A stretch of DNA of 5,112 bases, from NCBI GenBank assembly GCA_003218345.1, contig QHNF01000116.1:1-5112 (forward strand). The letters run 5' to 3'. Below are positions 1 through 4,871 of this stretch, piece by piece. Origin of the DNA: Verrucomicrobiota bacterium (lineage in GTDB: Bacteria; Verrucomicrobiota; Verrucomicrobiia; Chthoniobacterales; UBA10450). A program made the translations under genes and the position numbers. The notes beneath the pieces were generated by a model. It did not search any database and was not told where the DNA came from. It worked only from the letters and a program-made list of their open reading frames with translations. How positions within the stretch are numbered: the first letter of the stretch is position 1; every line of letters begins with the position of its first letter.

Positions 1-130
1 CGTCCCAACGAAAACACTTTGACGTTCGTGTTAGTGAGTGACGTCTGTAAGCCACGAATTCAAAACGTGACGCAGCCGTGGCACCGGAAGTGATTGCGGA
101 CGCCAACGCGCTCTGAGAATTGGTCGTGTC

Positions 131-152
131 GGGCTAAGGTTCTGACCTGCCC
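131..152 (-). terminator. Bulged hairpin after the glycosyltransferase gene (possible weak terminator)
   Basis: GGGC (131-134), a TA bulge, and AGGT (137-140) pair across the tetraloop TCTG with ACCT (145-148) and GCCC (149-152), giving eight base pairs with one two-base bulge. The structure lies 16 bp beyond the stop codon of the minus-strand glycosyltransferase, where a terminator or 3'-end stabiliser would sit. No T-tract follows in the minus direction, so intrinsic termination is doubtful. It may equally be chance. The rest of 1-168 shows no gene I can support. Confidence 0.3.
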
Positions 153-168
153 AAAGTAATCGGCTAGC

Positions 169-1338
169 TCAAGCGCCCCTGCCAATCATCCGCAGATAAA
201 TATCTTCGAGCCGTCGCGCTTGCACTTGCAGATCGAACTTTTTTCGTACGGTCTCGGCGCCGCTGCGCGCGATGCGCGAAAGCAAGCCGGGATCCTGCGC
301 GGCATTGAGCAGCGCGCGCGCCAGTTCTTCATAACCATGCTCAGGCACAAGCACCCCACTCACGCTGTTCTCGATTGCTTCCGGGATACCACCATGCTGG
401 GTCGCAAACACCGGCAGGCCGCTGGCCATGGCTTCTAGCATCGAATTTGGAACACCTTCCTGGTTTCCATCATGACCAGTCTGGCTCGGATGGAGAAAAA
501 TGTGCGACGCATAATAGATGTCGCGGAGTGTCTCCTGTGAAACGAAACCGGCAAGCGTAACGCGCTGGTCAAGCCTAAGGTCTCGCGTCAGCTCTTTGAG
601 TTGGGCCAACAATGGGCCTTCTCCAGCAATCGTTAGCGTCGCCTTAGGATACTGCCTGAGAAAATTTGCGAAGGCGCGAAGCGTAACGGGCAGACCTTTT
701 TTCTCGATCAAACGTCCAGCTTGAACGAATCGCCATTCGCCATTTTGCGGGAAGCTCCGTTCGCGAAAAGGAAATTCCTCCAGTGGAATCCCGGTCCGCT
801 GGATCTCGACCTTTCTTGGATCACAACCAAGATCCATAACTGCACGCCGTAGCGATTCTGAGCGAACCAAAACCAGCTTAACTGCGTCGAGCATTTGCCT
901 GGTGGCCTCTCGATAGGCTGGCTTGTTCATATCCACTGTCACATCGGCGCCGTGAAAGGAGACCACCGAGGGATTTTGCCACGCGCGAATCAGCGGCAAC
1001 AGATGGACGGCGATTTGCCCGAAGTAAATGTGCAAAAGGCGAGCGTCAGTTTTGCTTAGGAGCCCCAGTAACATGTGTAGCTCGGCGTCCGAAATCTGCC
1101 ACGGCGCGTCGCGTAGTTGCCTGAACCAAAAGCGCCGGAGGAAATGCGTAGCCGGCTTGGGAACGATCTGGACGGACTCAAATGGATAACGCTCAGTTTG
1201 TTCGCGTTTCTGTGCGATCACGAATGGAGTGCATCGTTTCAGGGCAATTATTTGCCTGTAGATATGCAACATCTCCGGTTTCAAAAACGTCGCGCAATAA
1301 CAAGCGACAACTGGACGTGACTCAGGAGGAGCGTTCAA
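169..1338 (-). CDS. GT4-family glycosyltransferase (WcaL/AmsK-like, surface polysaccharide synthesis)
   Basis: This 389-residue protein is a GT-B fold, retaining glycosyltransferase of family GT4. Such enzymes transfer a sugar from a nucleotide-sugar donor to a growing lipid-linked oligosaccharide at the cytoplasmic membrane. The N-terminal acceptor domain opens with a hydrophobic strand (residues 9-19) and holds SFHGADV (127-133), typical of exopolysaccharide transferases like WcaL and AmsK. The C-terminal donor domain has GRLIEKKG (208-215), GEGP (239-242), the EX7E pair E294/E302 within DGNQEGVPNSMLEAM, and HGGIPE (315-320). Length is normal and nothing is missing. The start is TTG at 1336-1338: an in-frame TAG at 1342-1344 blocks extension, and the next ATG (1272) would remove the first beta strand. 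No good Shine-Dalgarno is seen. It is the last of three minus-strand genes, 109 bp after the thioesterase. The acceptor and the sugar cannot be told from sequence. Confidence 0.93.
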   Translation of the reverse strand: MNAPPESRPVVACYCATFLKPEMLHIYRQIIALKRCTPFVIAQKREQTERYPFESVQIVPKPATHFLRRFWFRQLRDAPWQISDAELHMLLGLLSKTDARLLHIYFGQIAVHLLPLIRAWQNPSVVSFHGADVTVDMNKPAYREATRQMLDAVKLVLVRSESLRRAVMDLGCDPRKVEIQRTGIPLEEFPFRERSFPQNGEWRFVQAGRLIEKKGLPVTLRAFANFLRQYPKATLTIAGEGPLLAQLKELTRDLRLDQRVTLAGFVSQETLRDIYYASHIFLHPSQTGHDGNQEGVPNSMLEAMASGLPVFATQHGGIPEAIENSVSGVLVPEHGYEELARALLNAAQDPGLLSRIARSGAETVRKKFDLQVQARRLEDIYLRMIGRGA

Positions 1339-1360
1339 TACCTAAGGTTAGGCGTTCAAT
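1331..1360. repeat. 9-bp direct repeats flanking a palindrome at the glycosyltransferase start
   Basis: GCGTTCAAT occurs at 1331-1339 and again at 1352-1360, with start points exactly 21 bp apart. Between them lies the inverted repeat CCTAA-GG-TTAGG (1341-1352), which contains the odd palindrome ACCTAAGGT (1340-1348). A further GTTCAA follows at 1361-1366. The TTG start codon of the glycosyltransferase lies inside the first direct repeat. The arrangement could be an operator overlapping the translation start or a decayed repeat. No function can be assigned. Confidence 0.45.
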
Positions 1361-1373
1361 GTTCAACCTCCAA

Positions 1374-1415
1374 CTCCGAAGGTCTTCGCGAGCAAGCTCC
1401 GAAAGCGTTCGGGAG
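1374..1415. repeat. Two tandem 23-bp units, each a bulged hairpin
   Basis: Unit one is CTCCGAA (1374-1380), loop GGTC, TTCG (1385-1388), extra base C, GAG (1390-1392). Unit two is CTCCGAA (1397-1403), loop AGCG, TTCG (1408-1411), extra base G, GAG (1413-1415). Start points are 23 bp apart. All paired bases are identical, while the differences fall in the loop, the bulge and the linker. CCGAA occurs again at 1422 and 1430 without the full unit. The array fills most of the gap between the thioesterase stop and the glycosyltransferase start, so it would lie in the 3' end of one message and the leader of the other. It may be a read-through terminator, an RNA element or a dispersed repeat. Confidence 0.55.
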
Positions 1416-1447
1416 CGGGCACCGAACATCCGAAATTTTTCGTGTGG

Positions 1448-1846
1448 TCAGATGGAAAACTGCGCGCGCAGGTCTGCTGGCACGCGGGTCGGCCGACTAG
1501 TTTGCGCATTTACTGGGCACCACAAGGTCCGCGCCTTTGAAAGGAGCTGGCCACCGCTCTTTCGCCGGATTTCGGTGAACCGTTCGAACGTGAGCCGGGT
1601 GGCTTTGCCGACCCACGTACTCAGCACGATTTCGTCGCCGAGGTTGGCAGGCGCTTTGTAGTCGATCTCGTGTCGCAATACTACCCAGCCGATGGTGCTT
1701 TGCGCTTCTGGGCTGGCGACGGCTCGCCAATGGCCGGTGGCGACATCTTGGACCCACCGCACGTAAACAGTGTTGTTGACGTGATCTTGCTCATCGATGT
1801 CACCTGGCAGAACTGGAACCGTCATTTCGAAAAGCGCGGAGGACAT
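1448..1846 (-). CDS. Acyl-CoA thioesterase, 4HBT/hotdog fold
   Basis: This 132-residue single-domain hotdog protein of the YbgC/4-hydroxybenzoyl-CoA thioesterase type is predicted to hydrolyse acyl-CoA thioesters in the cytoplasm. The signature D16-I-D18-E-Q-D-H22-V-N-N matches the family's DxDxxGHVNN active-site loop. D18 is the likely catalytic aspartate, and D21 replaces the more usual glycine. YVRWVQDVATGHW (28-40) is the following long helix, and RHEIDYKAPANLGDEI (58-73) the central strand and turn that build the sheet. ATG 1844-1846 is chosen; a TTG three codons upstream (1853-1855) is possible. Neither has a clear Shine-Dalgarno. Immediately upstream lies the heptad repeat array. It sits between a small membrane protein and a glycosyltransferase on the same strand. 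Substrate is unknown: medium- or long-chain acyl-CoA is a family-based guess. Confidence 0.88.
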   Translation of the reverse strand: MSSALFEMTVPVLPGDIDEQDHVNNTVYVRWVQDVATGHWRAVASPEAQSTIGWVVLRHEIDYKAPANLGDEIVLSTWVGKATRLTFERFTEIRRKSGGQLLSKARTLWCPVNAQTSRPTRVPADLRAQFSI

Positions 1847-1857
1847 TTTAAGCAACA

Positions 1858-1899
1858 GATCAGGAGTCAGAAGTCAGAAGTCAGCGGTCAGAAATCAGC
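1858..1899. repeat. Heptanucleotide tandem repeat, six units of RRTCAGN
   Basis: The units are GATCAGG (1858), AGTCAGA (1865), AGTCAGA (1872), AGTCAGC (1879), GGTCAGA (1886) and AATCAGC (1893). Every unit keeps TCAG, and the two AGTCAGA units are identical. The array fills the gap between the 77-residue protein and the thioesterase, and its last unit supplies the TGA stop of the former (1895-1897). Because seven is not a multiple of three, the array puts TGA into all three minus-strand frames twice. The plus strand has no stop within it. Similar TCAGAAG heptads occur widely in some environmental bacterial genomes, by my recollection. Confidence 0.8.
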
Positions 1900-2128
1900 C
1901 TATGTGAAACCGGCGCATTAATTCTTGCCGGGCTTCCATGGCGAGTTGCGGCGTCATGCGGCTGAGCACTTTTTCCCGGCGTTCCGGGTCCATGGCTGCC
2001 AGTTCGCGCACTATTTTGTCGCGTGTTTTCCATTTGGCGTAGCGACTCCAGCCAATACCAATCGCAAGAAGCGCGGAGATAGTCCAAACGGTAATGTCTG
2101 TTCCTGTCACGGGCCAATTATAACCCAT
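1895..2128 (-). CDS. Small single-pass membrane protein, unknown function
   Basis: This 77-residue protein is not one I recognise. A short polar N-terminus is followed by one hydrophobic helix (about residues 12-28, DITVWTISALLAIGIGW). A strongly charged, helical tail (30-75) follows and is rich in Arg, Lys and Glu. The positive residues directly after the helix predict an outside N-terminus and a cytoplasmic tail. The segment LAAMDPERREKVLSRMTP (43-60) recalls the amphipathic helical repeats of MgtE N-terminal domains, but the match is too short to rely on. The start is ATG 2126-2128, with only a weak purine stretch ahead. The stop lies inside a heptad repeat unit, so the natural C-terminus may have been changed. 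It is the first gene of a minus-strand series with the thioesterase and glycosyltransferase. A non-coding shadow cannot be fully excluded. Confidence 0.6.
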   Translation of the reverse strand: MGYNWPVTGTDITVWTISALLAIGIGWSRYAKWKTRDKIVRELAAMDPERREKVLSRMTPQLAMEARQELMRRFHIG

Positions 2129-2141
2129 CTCATTAACAAGT

Positions 2142-2179
2142 CGGTCGCATTTGGTAGGGGCGCGACCGCCGGGCGCGCC
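2142..2179. repeat. GC-rich element with two mutually exclusive hairpins (REP-like)
   Basis: CGGTCGC (2142-2148) can pair with GCGACCG (2162-2168) across a 13-base loop. Alternatively GGCGCG (2159-2164) can pair with CGCGCC (2174-2179) across nine bases. The two stems share 2162-2164 and cannot form together. The element lies in the 224-bp divergent gap between the 77-residue protein and the STAS-like gene. No T-tract follows on either strand, so it is not an ordinary terminator. It looks like a dispersed intergenic element, but an attenuator-like switch is possible. The rest of the gap (2180-2352) shows only a GTGATCAC palindrome at 2340-2347, five bases before the next gene. Confidence 0.45.
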
Positions 2180-2352
2180 GAAGAGGACGGCCCCAGCGGT
2201 TCATCCTTACAATCAGATTCGTGTGCCGATCACCTATGGACGATCCCAGCTGCGGCCGGATTCGTTCTTTTATTGAGGTAGACGGAACAGGCGATTTGCC
2301 GGTAATCAGAAGACGGACTTGCAGCGACGACCGCACCGTGTGATCACGAAGA

Positions 2353-2724
2353 ATGTATTCAGTTGAGATCGATCAATCGAAACATCTGCTGGTGATCAGC
2401 GCTTTCCAACACGTCACGGCGGAGCAGGCCAGCCAGGCGGCGCAACGCGTACGCGAGCTGTTGCACGATGTTGCGCCCGGATTCCGTGTTCTGGCAGATT
2501 TTCGGTGGTTAGATGCAATGGATTCGGGAGCGGCGCGTCACATCGCCGAAATCATGGATGCGCTTGCCGAAAAGGGTGTTGCCTGCGTGACGCGAGTGAT
2601 GACCGATCCGCACAAGGACATTGGTTTAAACATTCTGTCGCAATTCCATTACGGACCCGAAATCAAAATCGCGACGTTCGAGACCTTAGCCGATGCGCTG
2701 CAAAGCATCGCACGAGATGGTTGA
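2353..2724 (+). CDS. STAS-like domain protein, role unknown
   Basis: This 123-residue cytoplasmic protein has the order and spacing of a STAS (anti-sigma factor antagonist-like) domain. It has an opening beta hairpin (1-19), a helix (22-40), the central strand FRVLADFRWLDAMD (44-57), a helix (58-74), a strand at 76-83, and a closing helix, strand and helix (88-120). The two aspartates D49 and D57 are eight apart, as in SpoIIAA-type proteins. The usual DSSG becomes DSGA, so the phosphoserine position aligns with Gly59, with Ser58 beside it. DPHKDIGLNILSQFHYG (85-101) looks like a conserved family signature. ATG 2353 lacks a good Shine-Dalgarno. No sigma-factor kinase or phosphatase is adjacent. 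It converges with the secreted-protein gene, 12 bp apart. STAS assignment is by pattern and could be wrong. Confidence 0.8.
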   Translation: MYSVEIDQSKHLLVISAFQHVTAEQASQAAQRVRELLHDVAPGFRVLADFRWLDAMDSGAARHIAEIMDALAEKGVACVTRVMTDPHKDIGLNILSQFHYGPEIKIATFETLADALQSIARDG

Positions 2725-2736
2725 TTCTCGCTCGAT

Positions 2737-3162
2737 CTACTGGCGTGCGCCCGCGGCTTTATTTCCTTCTTTGATCGCGTCGGCTTCGGTCATGTATTTA
2801 CCTTTTTTGGTAGTGCCATAAAGCCGGGAGCCTTCCCTGTGGTAAACGTGTGTCTCAGTATTGACCCAAACGAGGCCATGGCCTCCGCCGGGTGCTGGAG
2901 CGTTACTCGCAACGTCCGCGCTCGTGCCTCTTGCGGGTGCGGGCGTAGCAGCCGCAGCACTGGCTGGCGCCGAACTTTTCGGTTTAAACAAATCTCCGAG
3001 CTTCGGCTTAGCAGGTGACGGTGAAGCGGTCAGGCTAGCGGCTGTTTTCGTGCGGGCATGCTTCACCTTGGGCGAAGCTGTTGGGGTGGGCGACTGAGCT
3101 TGCGTAATACAAACGCTGGCGATTCCGATCACGGAGATTACAACGAAAAATTTCGTACTCAT
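2737..3162 (-). CDS. Secreted Pro/Ala/Ser-rich protein with a short conserved C-terminal module
   Basis: This 141-residue protein starts with a Sec signal peptide: MSTK, a hydrophobic core at residues 5-19, and probable cleavage after QA (22). C18 is not in a good lipobox, so a lipoprotein is unlikely. Residues 24-93 are low-complexity, rich in Ser, Pro, Thr, Ala and Lys (SPTPTASP, ASPSPAKPK, AAATPAPARG), and likely form a flexible basic spacer. The compact C-terminus (96-136) reads GLVWVNTETHVYHREGS, then RLYGTTKKGKYMTEADA. I recall this module from short exported proteins in Acidobacteriota and Verrucomicrobiota; its function is unknown to me. ATG 3160-3162 is preferred because it places the signal peptide at the N-terminus. 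A TTG at 3178-3180 would add six residues. No clear Shine-Dalgarno is seen. It probably acts in the periplasm or at the cell surface. Confidence 0.78.
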   Translation of the reverse strand: MSTKFFVVISVIGIASVCITQAQSPTPTASPKVKHARTKTAASLTASPSPAKPKLGDLFKPKSSAPASAAAATPAPARGTSADVASNAPAPGGGHGLVWVNTETHVYHREGSRLYGTTKKGKYMTEADAIKEGNKAAGARQ

Positions 3163-3241
3163 ACCATCGAGCGTAAACAACCCGCGCGATTGCAGTCAAC
3201 AACATTTCGGACGATGCATCACGTTCGATAGAGAGGTAGGA

Positions 3242-3295
3242 ATGTTCGCTTCGACCCACCGATTAAGAATGGCGATTGGAGCGACTGCCGCTTGA
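3242..3295 (+). CDS. Possible 17-codon ORF upstream of the 71-residue membrane protein
   Basis: ATG at 3242 opens a 17-residue frame ending in TGA at 3293-3295. It is preceded by GAGAGG (3231-3236) five bases upstream, the best Shine-Dalgarno in the window together with that of the FabG-type gene. It ends 34 bp before the ATG of the 71-residue protein, in a different frame. The peptide (MFASTHRLRMAIGATAA) has no recognisable feature, such as a codon run, that would mark an attenuator. It could be a leader peptide or chance. Otherwise the 167-bp gap 3163-3329 shows little. Confidence 0.22.
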   Translation: MFASTHRLRMAIGATAA

Positions 3296-3320
3296 GGGTC
3301 GGCTTTGCCTGCGCTAGAGT
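3292..3320 (+). promoter_or_regulatory. Candidate sigma70-type promoter, near-leaderless
   Basis: TTGAGG (3292-3297) and TAGAGT (3315-3320) each match four of six bases of the -35 and -10 consensus and are separated by 17 bp. Transcription would start around 3327, almost at the ATG at 3330, giving a nearly leaderless message. It overlaps the end of the possible 17-codon ORF. This is consensus matching by eye only. Confidence 0.22.
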
Positions 3321-3329
3321 TCGGGTGGC

Positions 3330-3545
3330 ATGTTTGACACCACTCTGGGATGCCTCAAATGGGCGGCCGTCGGTTTCGTCGTTGCCTTCGCCCTGATGAA
3401 ACTGTTCGAGGCCAGTCACATTCACGATGATATTCCCAAACCTGCTTTTAAAATACGGCAGACGAAGCGGGCGACGTATGTGTTATCGACATTCGCAGCG
3501 ATGCTTTCAGCTTTGGTTTGGCTGCTGGTGCAAAAGTTGGACTGA
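3330..3545 (+). CDS. Small two-helix membrane protein, unknown function
   Basis: I do not recognise this 71-residue protein. It has two hydrophobic segments, about residues 8-25 (CLKWAAVGFVVAFALMKL) and 49-67 (TYVLSTFAAMLSALVWLLV). They are joined by a polar loop with HIHDD and a basic stretch KIRQTKRA (41-48). A helical hairpin in the inner membrane is the likely form, with the basic loop in the cytoplasm by the positive-inside rule. The ATG at 3330 has no well-spaced Shine-Dalgarno: GGGTGG ends only one base before it. It is divergent from the secreted-protein gene and convergent with the FabG-type gene. Clear membrane patterning over the whole length supports it as real. Its small size and weak start leave doubt. 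Confidence 0.55.
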   Translation: MFDTTLGCLKWAAVGFVVAFALMKLFEASHIHDDIPKPAFKIRQTKRATYVLSTFAAMLSALVWLLVQKLD

Positions 3546-3552
3546 TCCGCTT

Positions 3553-3568
3553 CGCCAAGGCCATGGCG
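3553..3568. terminator. Small hairpin in a convergent gap
   Basis: CGCCA (3553-3557) pairs with TGGCG (3564-3568) around the six-base loop AGGCCA. It lies in the 38-bp gap between the 71-residue protein and the stop codon of the FabG-type gene, where a bidirectional terminator would be expected. The stem has only five pairs and there is no T-run on either side, so termination by this hairpin is uncertain. Confidence 0.28.
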
Positions 3569-3583
3569 TAACCGAGGGCTTCC

Positions 3584-4339
3584 TCACCCCATATAAAATC
3601 CGCCGTTCACGTTCAAGACGTGGCCGGTGATGTATGAAGCCATTGGGGAGCCGAGGAAGAGCGCTGCGTTTACGATCTCACTTACCTCACCGAGCCGTCC
3701 GAGCGGAATTTGTTTGATGAAGCTTTGCATTGCTTCCTGCGGCACGCCCTTACTCATCCCGACATCGATGAAACCTGGAGCGATCGCATTCACCGTGATG
3801 TTTTGTCGCGCGAACTCGCGGGCAGAGACTTTTGTGAGCGCGATAATGCCCGCCTTACTCGAGGAATAATTCACTTGTCCGAATAATCCCATTTGCCCGC
3901 TGACGGATGACATGTTGATGATTCGCCCGCCGGTGCGCAGGATCGCGGCTGCTTTTTGCGTGACTGTGAATGTGCCGCTGAGGTTAACGCGAATAACGCT
4001 CTCGAAGTCGGCGAGCGACATTTTCTTGATGGTGCGATCGTTGATGATCCCGGAGTTGTTCACCAGAATGTCGAGCCCGCCATATCGTTCTTGTATTTGT
4101 TTTATCATGCGCTCGACTTGCTGCGGCTGCGTCACGTCGCACTCAATCACCAGCGGTCCACTCAACTCTTTTGCCACGTTTAGTGCATCGGTTTTGTTTT
4201 GCTCCTGCGCATCGGCGACATAATTCACCACGCATTGCGCGCCGTGTACGTCGAACGCCTTAATCATCTCCGCGCCGATCCCGCGTGAGCTGCCAGTGAC
4301 CAACACAACCTTGTCACAAAAATCGAGTGGGTCGCTCAT
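3584..4339 (-). CDS. fabG: FabG-type 3-oxoacyl-ACP reductase (short-chain dehydrogenase)
   Basis: This 251-residue classical SDR is predicted to reduce 3-oxoacyl-ACP, or an acetoacetyl-CoA-like substrate, to the 3-hydroxy form using NAD(P)H in the cytoplasm. Visible motifs are TGSSRGIG (15-22, cofactor binding), CDVT (68-71), NNSG (94-97), catalytic N119, S145, Y158 and K162 (YSSSK), and APGFIDVGMS. The C-terminus IPLGRLGEVSEI, ASYITG and VNGG is typical of FabG. Length is normal and all catalytic residues are present. The ATG at 4337-4339 shares one base with the TGA of the upstream membrane gene. A GTG at 4340-4342 is an alternative start. GGAG (4348-4351) lies eight bases before the ATG. 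No acyl-carrier protein or other fab gene is nearby, so a specialised role, such as acyl-CoA metabolism with the neighbouring mutase, is possible. Confidence 0.93.
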   Translation of the reverse strand: MSDPLDFCDKVVLVTGSSRGIGAEMIKAFDVHGAQCVVNYVADAQEQNKTDALNVAKELSGPLVIECDVTQPQQVERMIKQIQERYGGLDILVNNSGIINDRTIKKMSLADFESVIRVNLSGTFTVTQKAAAILRTGGRIINMSSVSGQMGLFGQVNYSSSKAGIIALTKVSAREFARQNITVNAIAPGFIDVGMSKGVPQEAMQSFIKQIPLGRLGEVSEIVNAALFLGSPMASYITGHVLNVNGGFYMG

Positions 4340-4806
4340 CACGATTGCTCCGTTAGTTGAGAGTATCGGCGCACAATGAATGCGCTAGGCAAGCCGATCA
4401 AAGAAATATGAATGGCAACCGCGAGCAACTCGTTACCGAGCCGGTGTCGAAACGTTGAAAACGCTGTCGGCAACACGAACCAGTACATCACAGTGTAAAC
4501 GCCGATCCCGTAAAACACGCCAGAAACAAACGGCTGTTTCATCAGAAATGGGATCTTACGACTCGCCAGGTAAAAGATCGTTACCACGACGAACGCAACG
4601 AAAAAGTGGAGGGCAAGACCCAGGCTGGCCGTTGCCATTCCGCCTTCGTACGATTTCGCGCCGAGCAATCCAGCGGCGATTCCCTGCAATCCACGCTGCA
4701 GCGCCACGCCGCGTTGCCACCAAATCACAAAGGCCGATGAAATGTCCAAAACACCAACCACCAGACCGGCGGTTAGGATTGCGCGAAGCGCTCGACAGTT
4801 TTTCAT
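4339..4806 (-). CDS. Four-helix integral membrane protein, unknown function
   Basis: This 155-residue protein has four hydrophobic segments, about residues 9-29, 58-81, 94-115 and 127-146. Between the first two lies a conserved-looking stretch, QRGLQGIAAGLLGAKSYEGG (37-56), and the protein ends in the basic tail VRRYSQLTEQS. The pattern resembles a widespread family of small uncharacterised inner-membrane proteins, by my recollection, with ALHF in helix two and a GLP motif in helix four. I cannot give it a function. The start is ATG 4804-4806, with no clear Shine-Dalgarno. The stop overlaps the start of the FabG-type gene in TGATG, so the two are almost certainly co-transcribed and translationally coupled. 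It is divergent from the mutase gene, with 65 bp between. Confidence 0.85.
   Translation of the reverse strand: MKNCRALRAILTAGLVVGVLDISSAFVIWWQRGVALQRGLQGIAAGLLGAKSYEGGMATASLGLALHFFVAFVVVTIFYLASRKIPFLMKQPFVSGVFYGIGVYTVMYWFVLPTAFSTFRHRLGNELLAVAIHISLIGLPSAFIVRRYSQLTEQS
4348..4351 (-). promoter_or_regulatory. Shine-Dalgarno of the FabG-type gene inside the upstream gene
   Basis: GGAG on the minus strand lies eight bases before the ATG at 4339 and five before the alternative GTG at 4342. It sits within the last codons of the membrane-protein gene. With the TGATG stop-start overlap it supports translational reinitiation. Confidence 0.6.
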
Positions 4807-4830
4807 GCGGCTTCGCTAGTAGGCTAGAAT
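4802..4830 (+). promoter_or_regulatory. Candidate promoter for the mutase gene
   Basis: TAGAAT (4825-4830) matches five of six bases of the -10 consensus. A poor -35, TTCATG (4802-4807, three of six), lies 17 bp upstream. Transcription would start near 4837, giving a leader of about 35 bases before the ATG at 4872. The 65-bp divergent gap must hold control signals for both directions. The -10 is credible; the -35 is weak. Confidence 0.3.
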
Positions 4831-4871
4831 GGCTTTGCCCGTCAAATGTTTACCGGTAGGCTTTTCGTCTC

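Noticed and set aside
51..82. Inverted repeat GCCACG/CGTGGC as a terminator
   Set aside because: The 20-base loop, six-base arms and lack of a T-tract make it indistinguishable from chance.
1..93. Frame open from the left edge to TGA at 91-93 on the plus strand (30 codons), possibly the tail of an upstream gene
   Set aside because: Too short to judge, no recognisable motif, and open stretches of this length arise by chance at this GC. It would converge on the glycosyltransferase, which is plausible but not evidence.
1407..1440. GTTCGG/CCGAAC hairpin (1407-1427) followed by five T residues as a plus-strand terminator
   Set aside because: No plus-strand gene ends upstream of it, and the T-run is eight bases away from the stem. 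It also competes with the better-supported tandem hairpins.
1182..1661. 159-codon plus-strand open frame across the glycosyltransferase start and the thioesterase
   Set aside because: It is antisense to two clear enzyme genes and its product is Arg/Ser-rich low-quality sequence with no domain.
1858..1899. CRISPR array
   Set aside because: The units are 7 bp with no spacers, so this is a simple tandem repeat.
1895..2128. 77-residue protein as an MgtE-related magnesium sensor
   Set aside because: Only a short amphipathic stretch resembles MgtE repeats, and any charged helix with DPE would look similar.
2133..2336. 67-codon minus-strand frame in the divergent gap
   Set aside because: It is Arg-rich, spans the GC-rich hairpin element, has no ribosome site and shows no protein pattern.
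3035..3425. Two overlapping minus-strand frames (3035-3259 and 3219-3425)
   Set aside because: One runs out of frame through the secreted-protein gene and the other opposes the 71-residue membrane protein. Neither has a start signal or domain pattern.
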